DNA from: JAJFUV01 sp964384215
Lineage (GTDB): Bacteria; Acidobacteriota; Terriglobia; Bryobacterales; Bryobacteraceae
Reading direction: 5' to 3'
Assembly (NCBI GenBank): GCA_964384215.1
Contig: CAYLLB010000023.1
Coordinates: forward strand, 1 to 64,000
Length of the DNA: 64,000 nucleotides
Shown here piece after piece: positions 36,440 to 45,259 of the stretch. The translations under genes and the position numbers were made by a program. Under the pieces are notes generated by a model. The model saw nothing but the letters and a program-made list of their open reading frames with translations, made no database searches and had not been told where the DNA came from. Positions within the stretch are counted from its first letter, which is position 1. Every line of letters starts with the position of its first letter.

Positions 36440-37246
36440 CTACTTCACCGCTGTCGCCTTGAAGAACGTGTAGCAAAAGGTGCCGTCGACGGCAGTGGCA
36501 CGATAGAGATCCGCTATGCCTTGCTCCCAGGCATCAGCGTCGACGAGTCCGGCGGAGATGGCAGTGTCGCGCACACCTTCCACCATCGCGATGAAGGTGT
36601 TCTTCGAGAATCCCTCCACCAGATGGGGACGGCTGGAGTCAACGTAGACCATGCGCGGGCTTACCTGCATCCGGCTGTAGCCCGCTTCCATCAACAGCGG
36701 ATATAGGCGCCGACCGATCAGCGCGTCTCCGCCGGTGCGCGCCTGAACTTCGATCAGGCACTCGACGACGCGTGAAGCCGCCGGTGTTTGCGGATAACAG
36801 TACCAAGAGCCGTGATCCCCTTCAATCACAGTCAGCGAGCCGCCAGGGCGCAGGACGCGTTTGAGAGCCACCAGCGCTTCGACCGGGTTCGACAGGTGTT
36901 CCAGGACGAAGCACACGAAGATGTGGTCGAAATTCTCGTCTTGAAAAGGCAGGCGGTAGATGTCGGCGATTCCGAAGGTAACATTGCGATAGCCGGCGTC
37001 CTCAATGCGACGCCGCGCCAGTCCGATCGACTCCACAGACACGTCCACTGACACGATATGTGCTTCGGGGTTGTTCGCTGCGAGTAACACTGTCTGCGCA
37101 CCCGTGCCGCATCCGCATTCAAGCACCTGAGCACCGACCGGATAAGCCGTGTCATGGTGCAGCAAGTCACTCAGCGTGGACGCCTGATCCGCCAGCCGGA
37201 CGCTCTCGCGTACCGAATAACCGTGTACGTAATTTGAGTTCGCCAT
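36440..37246 (-). CDS. SAM-dependent class I methyltransferase
   Basis: The ATG at 37246 (268 residues) begins ANSNYVHGYSVRE, the usual opening of this family; longer frames run into the MBL gene. SAM-binding motifs are VLECGCGTGAQTVLLA, IVSVDVSVESI, DIYRLPFQDENFDHIF and VLRPGGSLTVIEGDHG. It probably methylates a small molecule. A GTG at 37267, just after the MBL stop, is an alternative start. It ends 5 nt from the PIG-L stop. Confidence 0.85.
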   Translation of the reverse strand: MANSNYVHGYSVRESVRLADQASTLSDLLHHDTAYPVGAQVLECGCGTGAQTVLLAANNPEAHIVSVDVSVESIGLARRRIEDAGYRNVTFGIADIYRLPFQDENFDHIFVCFVLEHLSNPVEALVALKRVLRPGGSLTVIEGDHGSWYCYPQTPAASRVVECLIEVQARTGGDALIGRRLYPLLMEAGYSRMQVSPRMVYVDSSRPHLVEGFSKNTFIAMVEGVRDTAISAGLVDADAWEQGIADLYRATAVDGTFCYTFFKATAVK

Positions 37247-37280
37247 CCAATTCCCAGTCTTCCACACCTCCGCGACGCCG

Positions 37281-38114
37281 TTACTGTACTTTGACAATGC
37301 CCGGCGAAACCGCGCGGAATCTTTGCATAACGGTCGGATCGTGCCCCGGGAGGATGAATTGGGGGCTGGCGGCAAGCTTCTTCATGCGCTCGATCGTGCG
37401 GAGGTTCGACGCTGGATCCAGCGTAACCGCGTTCGCCGTCCCCTCGATGATGTACTCGTCCAGATAGGCGTCGTCGCCCGCCAGCACTATCGTTCCCTTG
37501 GCGGTGTCAACCGTGACGTTCTGCGAGGCGTAGGTGTGCTTGCCGCCCGTGTAGCACCTGATGCCGGGAAGGATTTCGCGCGCGTCACCGTCGATCAGCA
37601 TCACACGCCCCTGGGTGTTTAGCCGCACGAGTTCGATCACGTTCTCCGGATCGATGCCGAACTTGTTCCCGCCCTTTTGCCAGGCCTGGGTGGCATAGTA
37701 GGCAAGTTCGTCCTTCTGTATCCACACGCGCGCCTTGGGAAACAGATCGATGCCATCAATGTGATCAAAATGGAAATGCGTCACGATGATGTCGGTGATA
37801 TCGCCGGGCTCCAGACCGAGTTGCCGCAGCCTCTCCGTGGGCCGGACAAGCTCCGATGTCTTGAACACTCCGAGGAACCGCTCGTGGTAGTAGCCGGCAT
37901 CGACCAGGATGTTGCGGCCATTGCCGCGGATGAGCCACACCATGAGCGCCGCTACCGCCTTGGGATTCGGGTGCGCCTTGCTCAGCGAAAGGCCGGGAAC
38001 GGTTCCGTACCGGATTGCGAAGACGTCGTAGGGAATGACGGCGGACTGGCGTGCTTGCGAGAAGCACCCGAGGGCAAGGAAAGCCCCCAGTGCCACGGTG
38101 AGCGGCTTGCTCAA
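37281..38114 (-). CDS. MBL-fold metallo-hydrolase (N-acyl homoserine lactonase-like)
   Basis: The TTG at 38114 gives 277 residues with a signal peptide (SKPLTVALGAFLALGCFSQ). It is preceded by AAAGGA and a TATACT box at 38137-38142; the GTG at 38132 is too close to that box. The metallo-beta-lactamase fold is shown by VTHFHFDHIDG (two-zinc site), AGDDAYLD and LPGHDPTVM. It resembles AHL lactonase-like hydrolases but carries an export signal, so a quorum-quenching role is only one option. Confidence 0.85.
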   Translation of the reverse strand: MSKPLTVALGAFLALGCFSQARQSAVIPYDVFAIRYGTVPGLSLSKAHPNPKAVAALMVWLIRGNGRNILVDAGYYHERFLGVFKTSELVRPTERLRQLGLEPGDITDIIVTHFHFDHIDGIDLFPKARVWIQKDELAYYATQAWQKGGNKFGIDPENVIELVRLNTQGRVMLIDGDAREILPGIRCYTGGKHTYASQNVTVDTAKGTIVLAGDDAYLDEYIIEGTANAVTLDPASNLRTIERMKKLAASPQFILPGHDPTVMQRFRAVSPGIVKVQ

Positions 38115-38136
38115 GGTTCGATTTCCTTTCACCGGC

Positions 38137-38142
38137 AGTATA
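38137..38142 (-). promoter_or_regulatory. -10 box TATACT of the MBL hydrolase
   Basis: TATACT on the minus strand lies 22 nt before the TTG start of the MBL gene and just beyond the stop of the upstream transpeptidase gene. It supports a separate promoter and the choice of the TTG start. Confidence 0.5.
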
Positions 38143-38146
38143 TCTG

Positions 38147-40285
38147 CTATTGCGTGACTCCGGCCGGCAAGCCCGTCCGGATCCAGCCTAGCACCGTGGC
38201 GCGGCCGTGCCGGGCCGCCAACTCTTTGACGCGGCCCCGGTCTTCGGCCAGGTACACAACCACACTTTCGCGAAACCACGCGGGCAAACGCGGCGAAGCA
38301 TTGGTTTCCACCACTGCGTGGAGCAACTCGTGCAGCAGCGTGCGCTCTAATGTGCCCTTCGCGCGCAACACGCCGGGCGGTTGTAATCTGATCACCCGCC
38401 CCCGCGTCGAACCCGCCACCAGTCCGCTCTCGCCGGTCGCGTCCCGGAACGCCGCCACCGTCGGGAACAGCCGGATGTGCGGCGTAGCTTGTACGCGCAA
38501 GCCGGCGCGACGTTCAGCTTCCTCGATCATGCGCTCGCATTGCGCGACCAGCGCCGAATCAGCCGATGGTTGCGTAGTCCACAACTCCAAGCGTTCCCCG
38601 CCCAATCGCCTCCATTCGAGGCCCTGTGCAGTCACGCCAACCCGCGTCGACGGGTAGTAAAAGCTCAGGATCTCGCGGTAGGTCCGCCCCTCGGCGGCCA
38701 TGCGCGTCGCCCCGTGCTGGCACAGTCCGACACCGTGTCCGGAACCGTACCCGTGAAAACGGAATCCTCCGGACGAGGCGGCAACCTCATACGCCGCGCT
38801 GCGTACGAGATGCCAGCCCAGTGCCCGCCCGACGGCGAAATGCAGTTCGGAAGCAGACAATCGCCGCCCTGATACATCCAGCCACGCGACGCGACCCGAA
38901 GCTGTCCGTTCGGTCACGCGTACGCTCGCCGCCGCGCCCCCCAAGGCGCGTCCCAGGTCTTGCGATGAGATTTCAGAACTCCACTCCATGCGCCCGCGGG
39001 ACACGCAGTAAGGGTCGGTAAGAAGCCGCAGGTAGGGTGCCGCGGACTCCGGGAACACCGCCTTCGCATCCTCTGTCTGCCCTCCGCAATCCTGGTGGTA
39101 GAAAGCAGCAGCGGGCCGTCCCTGAAACCAGAGCAGTTCGCCCTCGGTGGCTTCGGCCGCCTCCCGCACACTTGCGTCCACAGCGGCCAACCGCAGGTCC
39201 TGGCAGTGCGTGGTATCGCAGAAATCGAATCCTTCCGCGCGATGCCTGGAGCGAAAATGCACGGCGTAGCTCCGTGAAGCGACGGCCAGCGCGCGCAACG
39301 CATGCGGCTCCGGCATGCCCGCGGCTTCCCCTGCCAGCACGGCGGCAACGTACTCCTCGAGCGTCATCGACTTCACCCGCCGGAGCGACGGGTGCAGCCA
39401 GTTGAGGCACACCTTCACCCTGCCGGCTGAAGGGGACCTTGCGCTCACCAGTGCCCTGAATACCGCGCCCGCCACCGGAGCCGCGTCGCCGCCTCCGCTG
39501 CCGCGCTCCAGAAACACCACCACGATGTACGCCGGGCGCGCCGCCGGGGCGTATCCGGCGAACCAGGCATGGTGAACGCCCGAAGGCGAGGAAGCGGTGC
39601 CGGTCTTGCCCGCCACGTCAAGCCCGGCCACGGCCGCCTGCTGCGCGGTGCCGAACCGCACAGCGCTTTCTAGCCCTTTGAACAGCGGAGCCAGCACCGC
39701 ATCGCCCGCCGCCCGGCGCAGGGCGAGTTTGCGATAGGCTGCGGCAAGCCCCAGCGGCGTGACCAGCACGTCGGCCTCACCCACGGTTTGTAGGGCTCGT
39801 TCCTCCGCGCTGGCAGCTTCGCGCACTACGCCGTTCGCCTCGTCCGCCGCCAGCCCGGTGCGCGACGCGAGGCCATACCGGCGCAGCGCGGCCGCCAGTT
39901 CCGAACTCGCCAGGCGCGCCGAAGCTTCTACGAAAAATGAATTGCAGGAGTAAGCCAGCGCAGCCGGCGGAGCGAATGGTGCGTCGAAGCGCGGGTGTGT
40001 GCAATCGAGCAGGCGTCCCGCAATGCGCACCTCGCGGCGACACACCAGGGCGGTGTCCTGCTTCAAACGTCCGTTTTCAAGCAGGGCTGCCAGCGTGAAG
40101 GGCTTAATGGCCGAGCCCGGCGCGGCCAGGCGCCGCGCGGCCACTTCTAACCGGTGTGCCGCCACCAGGCGCCCGCTGGCGGCATCCAGCACCACCACCG
40201 TGCCCTGCCGGCCCGCCATGACCCGGTCCACCGCGTCCTGAACGGGCGCGGCCGCCACAGCCAGGACCAGGGCCGCTGCCATCAT
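38147..40285 (-). CDS. Three-domain cell-wall protein: transpeptidase + SpoIID + HExxH peptidase
   Basis: The 712-residue exported protein has three units in one frame. Residues about 20-285 are a penicillin-binding transpeptidase with Ser58-x-x-Lys61 (SAIK), SCN at 113-115 and KTGT at 227-230. Residues about 290-560 are a SpoIID/LytB domain: TLEEYVAAVLAGE, ALAVASRSYAV, a CGGQTED zinc-like segment and GYGSGHGVGLCQHGA. Residues about 590-705 end in a peptidase-MA-like domain with HELLH at 652-656 and a likely third ligand in PAWFRES (Glu673). All hallmark residues that I can check are present. Its ATG overlaps the thioesterase stop. Confidence 0.88.
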   Translation of the reverse strand: MMAAALVLAVAAAPVQDAVDRVMAGRQGTVVVLDAASGRLVAAHRLEVAARRLAAPGSAIKPFTLAALLENGRLKQDTALVCRREVRIAGRLLDCTHPRFDAPFAPPAALAYSCNSFFVEASARLASSELAAALRRYGLASRTGLAADEANGVVREAASAEERALQTVGEADVLVTPLGLAAAYRKLALRRAAGDAVLAPLFKGLESAVRFGTAQQAAVAGLDVAGKTGTASSPSGVHHAWFAGYAPAARPAYIVVVFLERGSGGGDAAPVAGAVFRALVSARSPSAGRVKVCLNWLHPSLRRVKSMTLEEYVAAVLAGEAAGMPEPHALRALAVASRSYAVHFRSRHRAEGFDFCDTTHCQDLRLAAVDASVREAAEATEGELLWFQGRPAAAFYHQDCGGQTEDAKAVFPESAAPYLRLLTDPYCVSRGRMEWSSEISSQDLGRALGGAAASVRVTERTASGRVAWLDVSGRRLSASELHFAVGRALGWHLVRSAAYEVAASSGGFRFHGYGSGHGVGLCQHGATRMAAEGRTYREILSFYYPSTRVGVTAQGLEWRRLGGERLELWTTQPSADSALVAQCERMIEEAERRAGLRVQATPHIRLFPTVAAFRDATGESGLVAGSTRGRVIRLQPPGVLRAKGTLERTLLHELLHAVVETNASPRLPAWFRESVVVYLAEDRGRVKELAARHGRATVLGWIRTGLPAGVTQ

Positions 40286-40698
40286 CGCTCGCGCTTCACC
40301 CCGAACAGTCTGAAGTACTTCTCGGGCAACCGCATGGGACGCATGTCGCGGCCGCAGAAGATGTGCCGCGTCGTGGCCGTCGATAGCTTGCGCCCGTCGC
40401 CGGCGCGCCGCATCTCGTAACCAAAACGGACCCCTCGGGTTGTAGCTTTCTCTACCCAGGCCTTCACAATGACTTCGTCGTCGTAACGCGCCGGGTGCAG
40501 GTAGCGGCAGTTGACCTCAACCACGGCCAGCAGCAACCCGTCTTCCCGCTCCATGTCCGTATACGAAAACCCCAGGGACCGGCACAGTTCCACGCGGCCT
40601 ACTTCCATCCAAATCAGGTAGTTCGAGTGGTAGACCACACCCATCTGATCGGTCTCCGCGTAACGCACCCTCACCGTGGATTCGTGTGAACGTATCAT
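40282..40698 (-). CDS. YbgC-type acyl-CoA thioesterase (hotdog fold)
   Basis: The 138-residue protein has the 4HBT signature RYAETDQMGVVYHSNYLIWM with the catalytic Asp, and the VNCRYLHPARYDDEVIV strand. Relatives (YbgC, often beside tol-pal) hydrolyse short-chain acyl-CoA. Its stop overlaps the start of the transpeptidase-SpoIID gene, which suggests coupling to envelope work. A consensus TATAAT sits 8 nt before its ATG on the minus strand. Confidence 0.9.
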   Translation of the reverse strand: MIRSHESTVRVRYAETDQMGVVYHSNYLIWMEVGRVELCRSLGFSYTDMEREDGLLLAVVEVNCRYLHPARYDDEVIVKAWVEKATTRGVRFGYEMRRAGDGRKLSTATTRHIFCGRDMRPMRLPEKYFRLFGVKRER

Positions 40699-40706
40699 CG
40701 GGGACG

Positions 40707-40754
40707 ATTATAGCGAACCGAAACAGATTCCCCCTTCTTAGCGTCTGCTAGTAT
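40707..40754. promoter_or_regulatory. Divergent promoters: TATAAT (thioesterase) and TAGTAT (moaDE)
   Basis: On the minus strand TATAAT at 40707-40712 lies 8 nt before the thioesterase ATG. On the plus strand CTAGTAT (box 40749-40754, preceded by TGC) lies 9 nt before the GTG of moaD-moaE. Both boxes are very close to their start codons. Confidence 0.5.
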
Positions 40755-40763
40755 GGCTGGAGA

Positions 40764-41483
40764 GTGACAATCACTATCCTGTTTTTTGGTTTTCTAAGGG
40801 ATATTGCCGGGGCGGGCGAGGTACGCTTGGAGGTGGAGCCGGGCGCCACACTGGGCAGCGTCTTCGACCATTTTGCCGCCCTCTACCCGCAACTCGAGCA
40901 GCGGCGTTCAAGCATCATGCTGGCGCGCAATCAACAATTCGGCACACCGCGGACCGAGCTTGAGCCTGGCGACGAGGTAGCGTTCCTGCCGCCAGTGAGC
41001 GGCGGCGTCCCGGAGTATTCGCAAGTCATCGAAGACGGGACGCGCGGCTTTTTCGCCCTCACGCGCGCAAAAATCGACACGGCGAGTATAGCCCGGCGCG
41101 TCCTCCAGCCGCGCGACGGCGCCCTAGTCACTTTCGAAGGCGTGGTGCGCGATAACAGCGCCGGCCGCAAGACCCTTTATCTCGAATACGATGGCTACGA
41201 GGCCATGGCAGTGAAAATCATGGCCGAACTTGGCGTCGAGATCGCCGCGGCGCACGAATTGACCGGCATCGCCATGGTACACAGGTTGGGACGCATCGAG
41301 ATTGGCGAGGCCGCCGTCGTCATCGCCGTCAGCGCACCGCACCGCCATGCGGCCTTCGACGCCGCACGCGAGGGGATCGACCGCCTGAAGAAGCGCGTCC
41401 CCGTCTGGAAGAAGGAGCATTTCGCGGACGGCGAAGTATGGGTGGAGGGCGAGTGGGAAACACCGCGAAAGAGCGCGGGATGA
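40764..41483 (+). CDS. MoaD-MoaE fusion, molybdopterin synthase
   Basis: The 239-residue product joins the small and large subunits of molybdopterin synthase. Residues 1-82 are MoaD, with the ubiquitin-like ILFFGFLRDIAG start and the FLPPVSGG C-terminus whose Gly-Gly normally becomes a thiocarboxylate. Residues about 95-235 are MoaE (DGALVTFEGVVRDNS; LEYDGYEAMAVKIM; VHRLGRIEIGEAAV; PVWKKEHFADGEVW). Because MoaD normally works with a free C-terminal Gly, the fusion needs proteolytic release or another route. It starts at a GTG. The next gene overlaps its stop. Confidence 0.93.
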   Translation: MTITILFFGFLRDIAGAGEVRLEVEPGATLGSVFDHFAALYPQLEQRRSSIMLARNQQFGTPRTELEPGDEVAFLPPVSGGVPEYSQVIEDGTRGFFALTRAKIDTASIARRVLQPRDGALVTFEGVVRDNSAGRKTLYLEYDGYEAMAVKIMAELGVEIAAAHELTGIAMVHRLGRIEIGEAAVVIAVSAPHRHAAFDAAREGIDRLKKRVPVWKKEHFADGEVWVEGEWETPRKSAG

Positions 41484-42436
41484 GGAGCGCGTTCGTATTG
41501 CTGTCCCTGGCGCTGGCCGCAATGGCCCAGCCACTCGAAGATGCACCTTTTTTCAAAGTCGACGTGCGCCTGGTGCGCGTCCTGGCCACCGTGAAAGACT
41601 CCGCGGGCCAACCGGTGGGCACGCTGCAAAAGGACGATTTCCGGATCCTCGACAACGGTATTCCTCAGGAACTGGCCGTCTTCGACCGCTACACCGAGCA
41701 GCCGTTGTCGGTATCGCTGCTCGTGGACACCAGCGCTTCCACGGCCAAAGAACTGCGCTACGAGCTGGATTCGGCTTTGCGCTTCGTGAAGGCGCTCTTC
41801 GCGGGTGGCAATCCCGAAGACGCGCTTTCGCTGTATAGTTTCAATTACGCCGTCACGCTGCACTCCAGCTTCACGCGCCGTGCCGCGCGCATCGAGCAGG
41901 AACTGAAGAGCCTTCGCCCGACCGGCGGCACCTCGCTCTATGATGCCGTTTACTGGGCATCGCAACACTTGGAGGACCGGCCGGGACGGCACGCTATAAT
42001 CGTCGTCACCGACGGCGGCGACACCACTTCGGTTAAGAATTTCCACCAGGCACTCGAAGCGGCGCACTTGGCCGATGCCGTCATTTACTCGATCCTTGTG
42101 ATGCCCATCACCAACGAAGCCGGGCGCAACATCGGTGGTGAAAACGCCCTGGCCACCATGGCGGCCCGCACCGGCGGACGCGTCTTCGCCCCCAGCGTCG
42201 GCCCGGCCCTCGATGACGCTTTCTCGGAAATCCTGCGCGATTTGCGCACCCAGTACCTGCTGGGCTTCTATCCGAAAGACGTGCCTCCTTCGAAGGATCG
42301 CTTTCACCGTCTGGAAATCCAGCTCAAGCGTCCAGGATTGCAGGTGCAGGCGCGCAACGGCTATTATGGGGATTCAGCCACTTCGACGGGCGCCTGGGAA
42401 CCGCAGCGCGGCCCCAAACGTACCGACCGGCCCTAA
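41480..42436 (+). CDS. VWFA-domain secreted protein (acidobacterial type)
   Basis: From the ATG overlapping the moaDE stop, 318 residues with a signal peptide (RSAFVLLSLALAAMAQ). A short N-terminal strand (FKVDVRLVRVLATVKDS; LQKDDFRILDNG) is the usual VWFA-related opening. A von Willebrand A domain follows with an intact MIDAS (LLVDTSASTAKEL) and VVTDGGDTTS. It ends with the YLLGFYPKD strand seen in this family. Binding function unknown. Confidence 0.88.
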   Translation: MRSAFVLLSLALAAMAQPLEDAPFFKVDVRLVRVLATVKDSAGQPVGTLQKDDFRILDNGIPQELAVFDRYTEQPLSVSLLVDTSASTAKELRYELDSALRFVKALFAGGNPEDALSLYSFNYAVTLHSSFTRRAARIEQELKSLRPTGGTSLYDAVYWASQHLEDRPGRHAIIVVTDGGDTTSVKNFHQALEAAHLADAVIYSILVMPITNEAGRNIGGENALATMAARTGGRVFAPSVGPALDDAFSEILRDLRTQYLLGFYPKDVPPSKDRFHRLEIQLKRPGLQVQARNGYYGDSATSTGAWEPQRGPKRTDRP

Positions 42437-42437
42437 T

Positions 42438-42713
42438 ATGCCAGAACCGGCAGGAAATCGAGCGGGCAGCAAGCCCCAGAACAAGGTCAAGACGGCCAAG
42501 TCCCGGCCGACGGAACAGACTTTCGAGGAACCCAGGTATCTCAAATACCTGATCGAGAATGACATTCCGGTGTGCGTGCGCCTGGAGACCAACGAGGACG
42601 TCTTCGGCACCATCGAGTACTACGACAGCACCTTCATCCGGCTCACGCGCCAGGGCGAGCCGAACCTTTTCATCTTCAAGCACGAAATCAAGTACCTCTA
42701 CGAAAAGCCCTGA
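42438..42713 (+). CDS. hfq: Hfq-like Sm RNA chaperone (divergent)
   Basis: The 91-residue product has a ~28-residue basic, flexible N-terminus and then a single Sm domain: VCVRLETNEDVFGTIEYYDSTFIRL (Sm1) and the FIFKHEIKYL Sm2 box, where the Lys-His pair of canonical YKHAIS is kept. The usual N-terminal LNxLR helix is replaced by RYLKYLIEND. Hfq pairs small RNAs with mRNAs; binding specificity here may be altered. It follows the VWFA gene by one nucleotide, in the moaDE operon. Confidence 0.8.
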   Translation: MPEPAGNRAGSKPQNKVKTAKSRPTEQTFEEPRYLKYLIENDIPVCVRLETNEDVFGTIEYYDSTFIRLTRQGEPNLFIFKHEIKYLYEKP

Positions 42714-42731
42714 AGGCGTTTCACAACCAGC

Positions 42732-43541
42732 ATGGCAAGCTTTCTTGAAACCAGCGTGGAGATTGCGCGCGAAGCCGGCGCCTTGGTGGCGCAGTATTTC
42801 GCCCGCCACATACCCTACGAACTGAAAGGCGAACACGACTTGGTGACCGCCGCCGACCGCGCCAGCGAACACCTTGTGGTCGAGCGGCTGCGTGCGCATT
42901 TCCCCACCCACACCATCGTGGCCGAAGAGGGCGGCGGCGTGGACGGCTCTTCCGAGTACCGCTGGTACGTCGATCCGCTCGACGGCACCACTAACTTCGC
43001 GCACGGCCTGCCGCATTACAACGTGACGCTCGGCCTGGAGCGTGCCGGTGAGATGATCGCCGGCGTCATCTACGATCCCATGCGCAACGAGATGTTTGCG
43101 GCCGAACGCGGCGGCGGCGCGTTTCTGAACAGCCACCGCATTCACGCTTCGGGCGTCAAGCGCGTTTCCGAGAGCCTTCTCTCGACGGGCTTTCCCAACC
43201 GCAACCGGCCCGCGAACAAGAACGTGCACTTCTACTACCAGCTCGCGCTGGCCAGCCACGGCATACGCCGCGCCGGCTCGGCGGCTCTCGATGCCGCCTG
43301 GGTTGCCTGCGGGCGCCTGGAAGCCTATTGGGAGTTCGGTCTGAAGCCCTGGGACATGGCTGCGGGCGTCATCATCGTCCAGGAAGCCGGAGGGCGCGTC
43401 TCAGACATGCGCGGCGGCCCGGTCAAAATCGGGGGCGTCCACGTACTCATGGACAACGGCAAAATCCACGACGAAATGCTCTCCTGGTTCGCCGACATCT
43501 TCGCCGGCAAGTACAAAATGCCGATCCCGGCCATCGAATAG
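42732..43541 (+). CDS. suhB: Inositol-1-monophosphatase family (SuhB-type)
   Basis: The 269-residue protein carries the family's metal motifs: VAEEGGG (Glu), WYVDPLDGTTNFAHG and KPWDMAAGVIIVQEAGG. It is a magnesium-dependent phosphatase for inositol phosphate or similar sugar phosphates, and SuhB proteins also act in rRNA processing. It is the last gene of the moaDE-VWFA-hfq unit; the minus-strand VWFA gene ends 5 nt beyond it. Confidence 0.94.
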   Translation: MASFLETSVEIAREAGALVAQYFARHIPYELKGEHDLVTAADRASEHLVVERLRAHFPTHTIVAEEGGGVDGSSEYRWYVDPLDGTTNFAHGLPHYNVTLGLERAGEMIAGVIYDPMRNEMFAAERGGGAFLNSHRIHASGVKRVSESLLSTGFPNRNRPANKNVHFYYQLALASHGIRRAGSAALDAAWVACGRLEAYWEFGLKPWDMAAGVIIVQEAGGRVSDMRGGPVKIGGVHVLMDNGKIHDEMLSWFADIFAGKYKMPIPAIE

Positions 43542-43545
43542 CCTG

Positions 43546-45189
43546 CTAAGGCTGCTTCAGCCGCGATGCCGGCACAACCAGCGAGCCAAGGGCTCCTGAC
43601 ATGCGATCCTGGACCACGATTCGGACGGTGGCTGCCTTTTCTTTAAGTTGGATCGTTTTCCGCAGGATCAAGCCCTCGTCCAGAGCCTTCGCGTACTCCT
43701 CCTGGCTGAAGTCGATTTTGATCGTAGTGCGGAAGAGGTCCACTACCGCGCCGGCCGCATCCTGCTGCGCAAACAGCGCTTCAACGCTTCCCGCCAGCCT
43801 TTCCCCCCTGCGCTCGATGGTGACTTGGCGCGTATCGGCGACGACTTCGGCGCCTATCGCGCCACCGGGCACCGCATCTTTTCGGCTGATGCGTAGTGTG
43901 AGATCTATGCCGGTAGCCGGGAGAGGACTGATCAGTGCCGCTCGCAGAGCGAGGGTCCGGTCTGCATCCGTCGGCTGGCTCCCGGCGTATGCTATGTACC
44001 CTTTCCGAAAACGCAAGCGCACGCCTTCGCGCCGCGTTTTCACGGTCAAATTGTGAAACTTCCCATCCAGGTCGTCCGCATCGGGATAGAAGCCCAGCGT
44101 GTATGTCGCATCGGCGTCGGCGACCGCCCGCTCGATGGCGCCGCTCAAGTCGTTCGAATTGTAAAAAGCCCGGCCTCCTGTACCCGACGCCAGTTCCTCC
44201 ATCGTCTCGTGCGACGACCGGGCTTCATCCCGGAGACCGACGGGCAAAGGGCGCTGCCCCTGCGCTTGGCCCTGGGTGGCATCTTTGAATGCGGTATCCA
44301 TCGCCAGGCCGCCCGCGTCCACGGGATAAATGACAATGTTCGCCTGGTTGAACAGCCGTGTTACGCGGTCCGCTTGTCCTCGAAACGTCGTCATCTCGCG
44401 ATCCCTGCCCGCCAGCCCGGATTTCCATGCCTCCGGGTCAGTCGTCCCGACTGAGAACGGGAAGCCGCCCGACACCCAGACGAGATTCTTCCGCCCCGGA
44501 ATCCCGGACAGATGGTTTGCAATCGCCTCCATGGCGCCCAGCGTCACCCGGCCGCGGTTGACCTTGGCATGGTCGGCCAGGACGCCGTTCAAATGCTCCA
44601 TGATGGCGTCCAGTTCCGGGATGCCCGTTTTCAGTTGCGCGGCCGGATCCGAGACGGCTTCATCGCTCGAATAGACGCCCCGGAACCGCGTCAGGAATGC
44701 GATCAGTTCATTGGGATCGCTGGTGAAGTCATGGACTACATGAAGCGACTTCGCGAGAAGGTACAATGCAATCCGCTGTTGGGGGTCCACCTGGCGAAGC
44801 CACTTGATCACTTCCCGGCGCGCGAAGGTCTGGTTGCGAAAGCTGGTGTTCAGGCAGTCGAGAAGAAGGACCGTGGCGGACACCGGCCCTGCTCCGTCTT
44901 GACCGGCAGGTTTTGAAAATGTACCGGAAAGCACGTGACCCGCGGGCGGACCGGCTGCCGCCCGTTGCGGCGCCATGAACGCGCTGATCGGCCGCGGTTT
45001 TCCACGATCCAGGAGGGTGAAATCGTCCTTTGAAAGATCAAGAATCGGGCCGCCCTTGCCGGTCACGATGACATTCACTTGTACGAGCGCGGTTGTGGAT
45101 CGAAAACCTAGAACGTCGGGCTGGGCTGTGGAAGCGGTGGCGAAGACTGCGGATACGAGCAAGGACACAGCAAGGATGCTGGCCGTCAT
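43546..45189 (-). CDS. VWFA-related secreted protein (acidobacterial type), second
   Basis: The 547-residue product starts with a signal peptide (TASILAVSLLVSAVFATASTAQ), then the typical FRSTTALVQVNVIVTGKGG, LSKDDFTLLDRGK segment. The VWFA-like domain has VLLLDCLNTS where an intact MIDAS (DxSxS) is expected, so metal binding may be lost. Later features are KNLVWVSGGFPFS, ANIVIYPVDAGG, YTLGFYPDADDLDGKFH and the C-terminal beta-rich tail. It matches the large VWFA-related family of Acidobacteriota; the function is unknown. A TAGACT box lies upstream at about 45212-45217 on the minus strand. Confidence 0.88.
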   Translation of the reverse strand: MTASILAVSLLVSAVFATASTAQPDVLGFRSTTALVQVNVIVTGKGGPILDLSKDDFTLLDRGKPRPISAFMAPQRAAAGPPAGHVLSGTFSKPAGQDGAGPVSATVLLLDCLNTSFRNQTFARREVIKWLRQVDPQQRIALYLLAKSLHVVHDFTSDPNELIAFLTRFRGVYSSDEAVSDPAAQLKTGIPELDAIMEHLNGVLADHAKVNRGRVTLGAMEAIANHLSGIPGRKNLVWVSGGFPFSVGTTDPEAWKSGLAGRDREMTTFRGQADRVTRLFNQANIVIYPVDAGGLAMDTAFKDATQGQAQGQRPLPVGLRDEARSSHETMEELASGTGGRAFYNSNDLSGAIERAVADADATYTLGFYPDADDLDGKFHNLTVKTRREGVRLRFRKGYIAYAGSQPTDADRTLALRAALISPLPATGIDLTLRISRKDAVPGGAIGAEVVADTRQVTIERRGERLAGSVEALFAQQDAAGAVVDLFRTTIKIDFSQEEYAKALDEGLILRKTIQLKEKAATVRIVVQDRMSGALGSLVVPASRLKQP

Positions 45190-45233
45190 GGCAGTTGTCG
45201 AACACGTTCAGTCTATCAAGGGCTCGATCCTGC

Positions 45234-45239
45234 TACAAT
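45234..45239 (+). promoter_or_regulatory. Extended -10 TGCTACAAT of the second UroD-fold gene
   Basis: TGCTACAAT (box 45234-45239) lies 20 nt before the ATG at 45260. It also rules out the longer reading frame that begins inside the divergent VWFA gene. Confidence 0.55.
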
Positions 45240-45259
45240 GCAACGCGGACCAACGCAAC

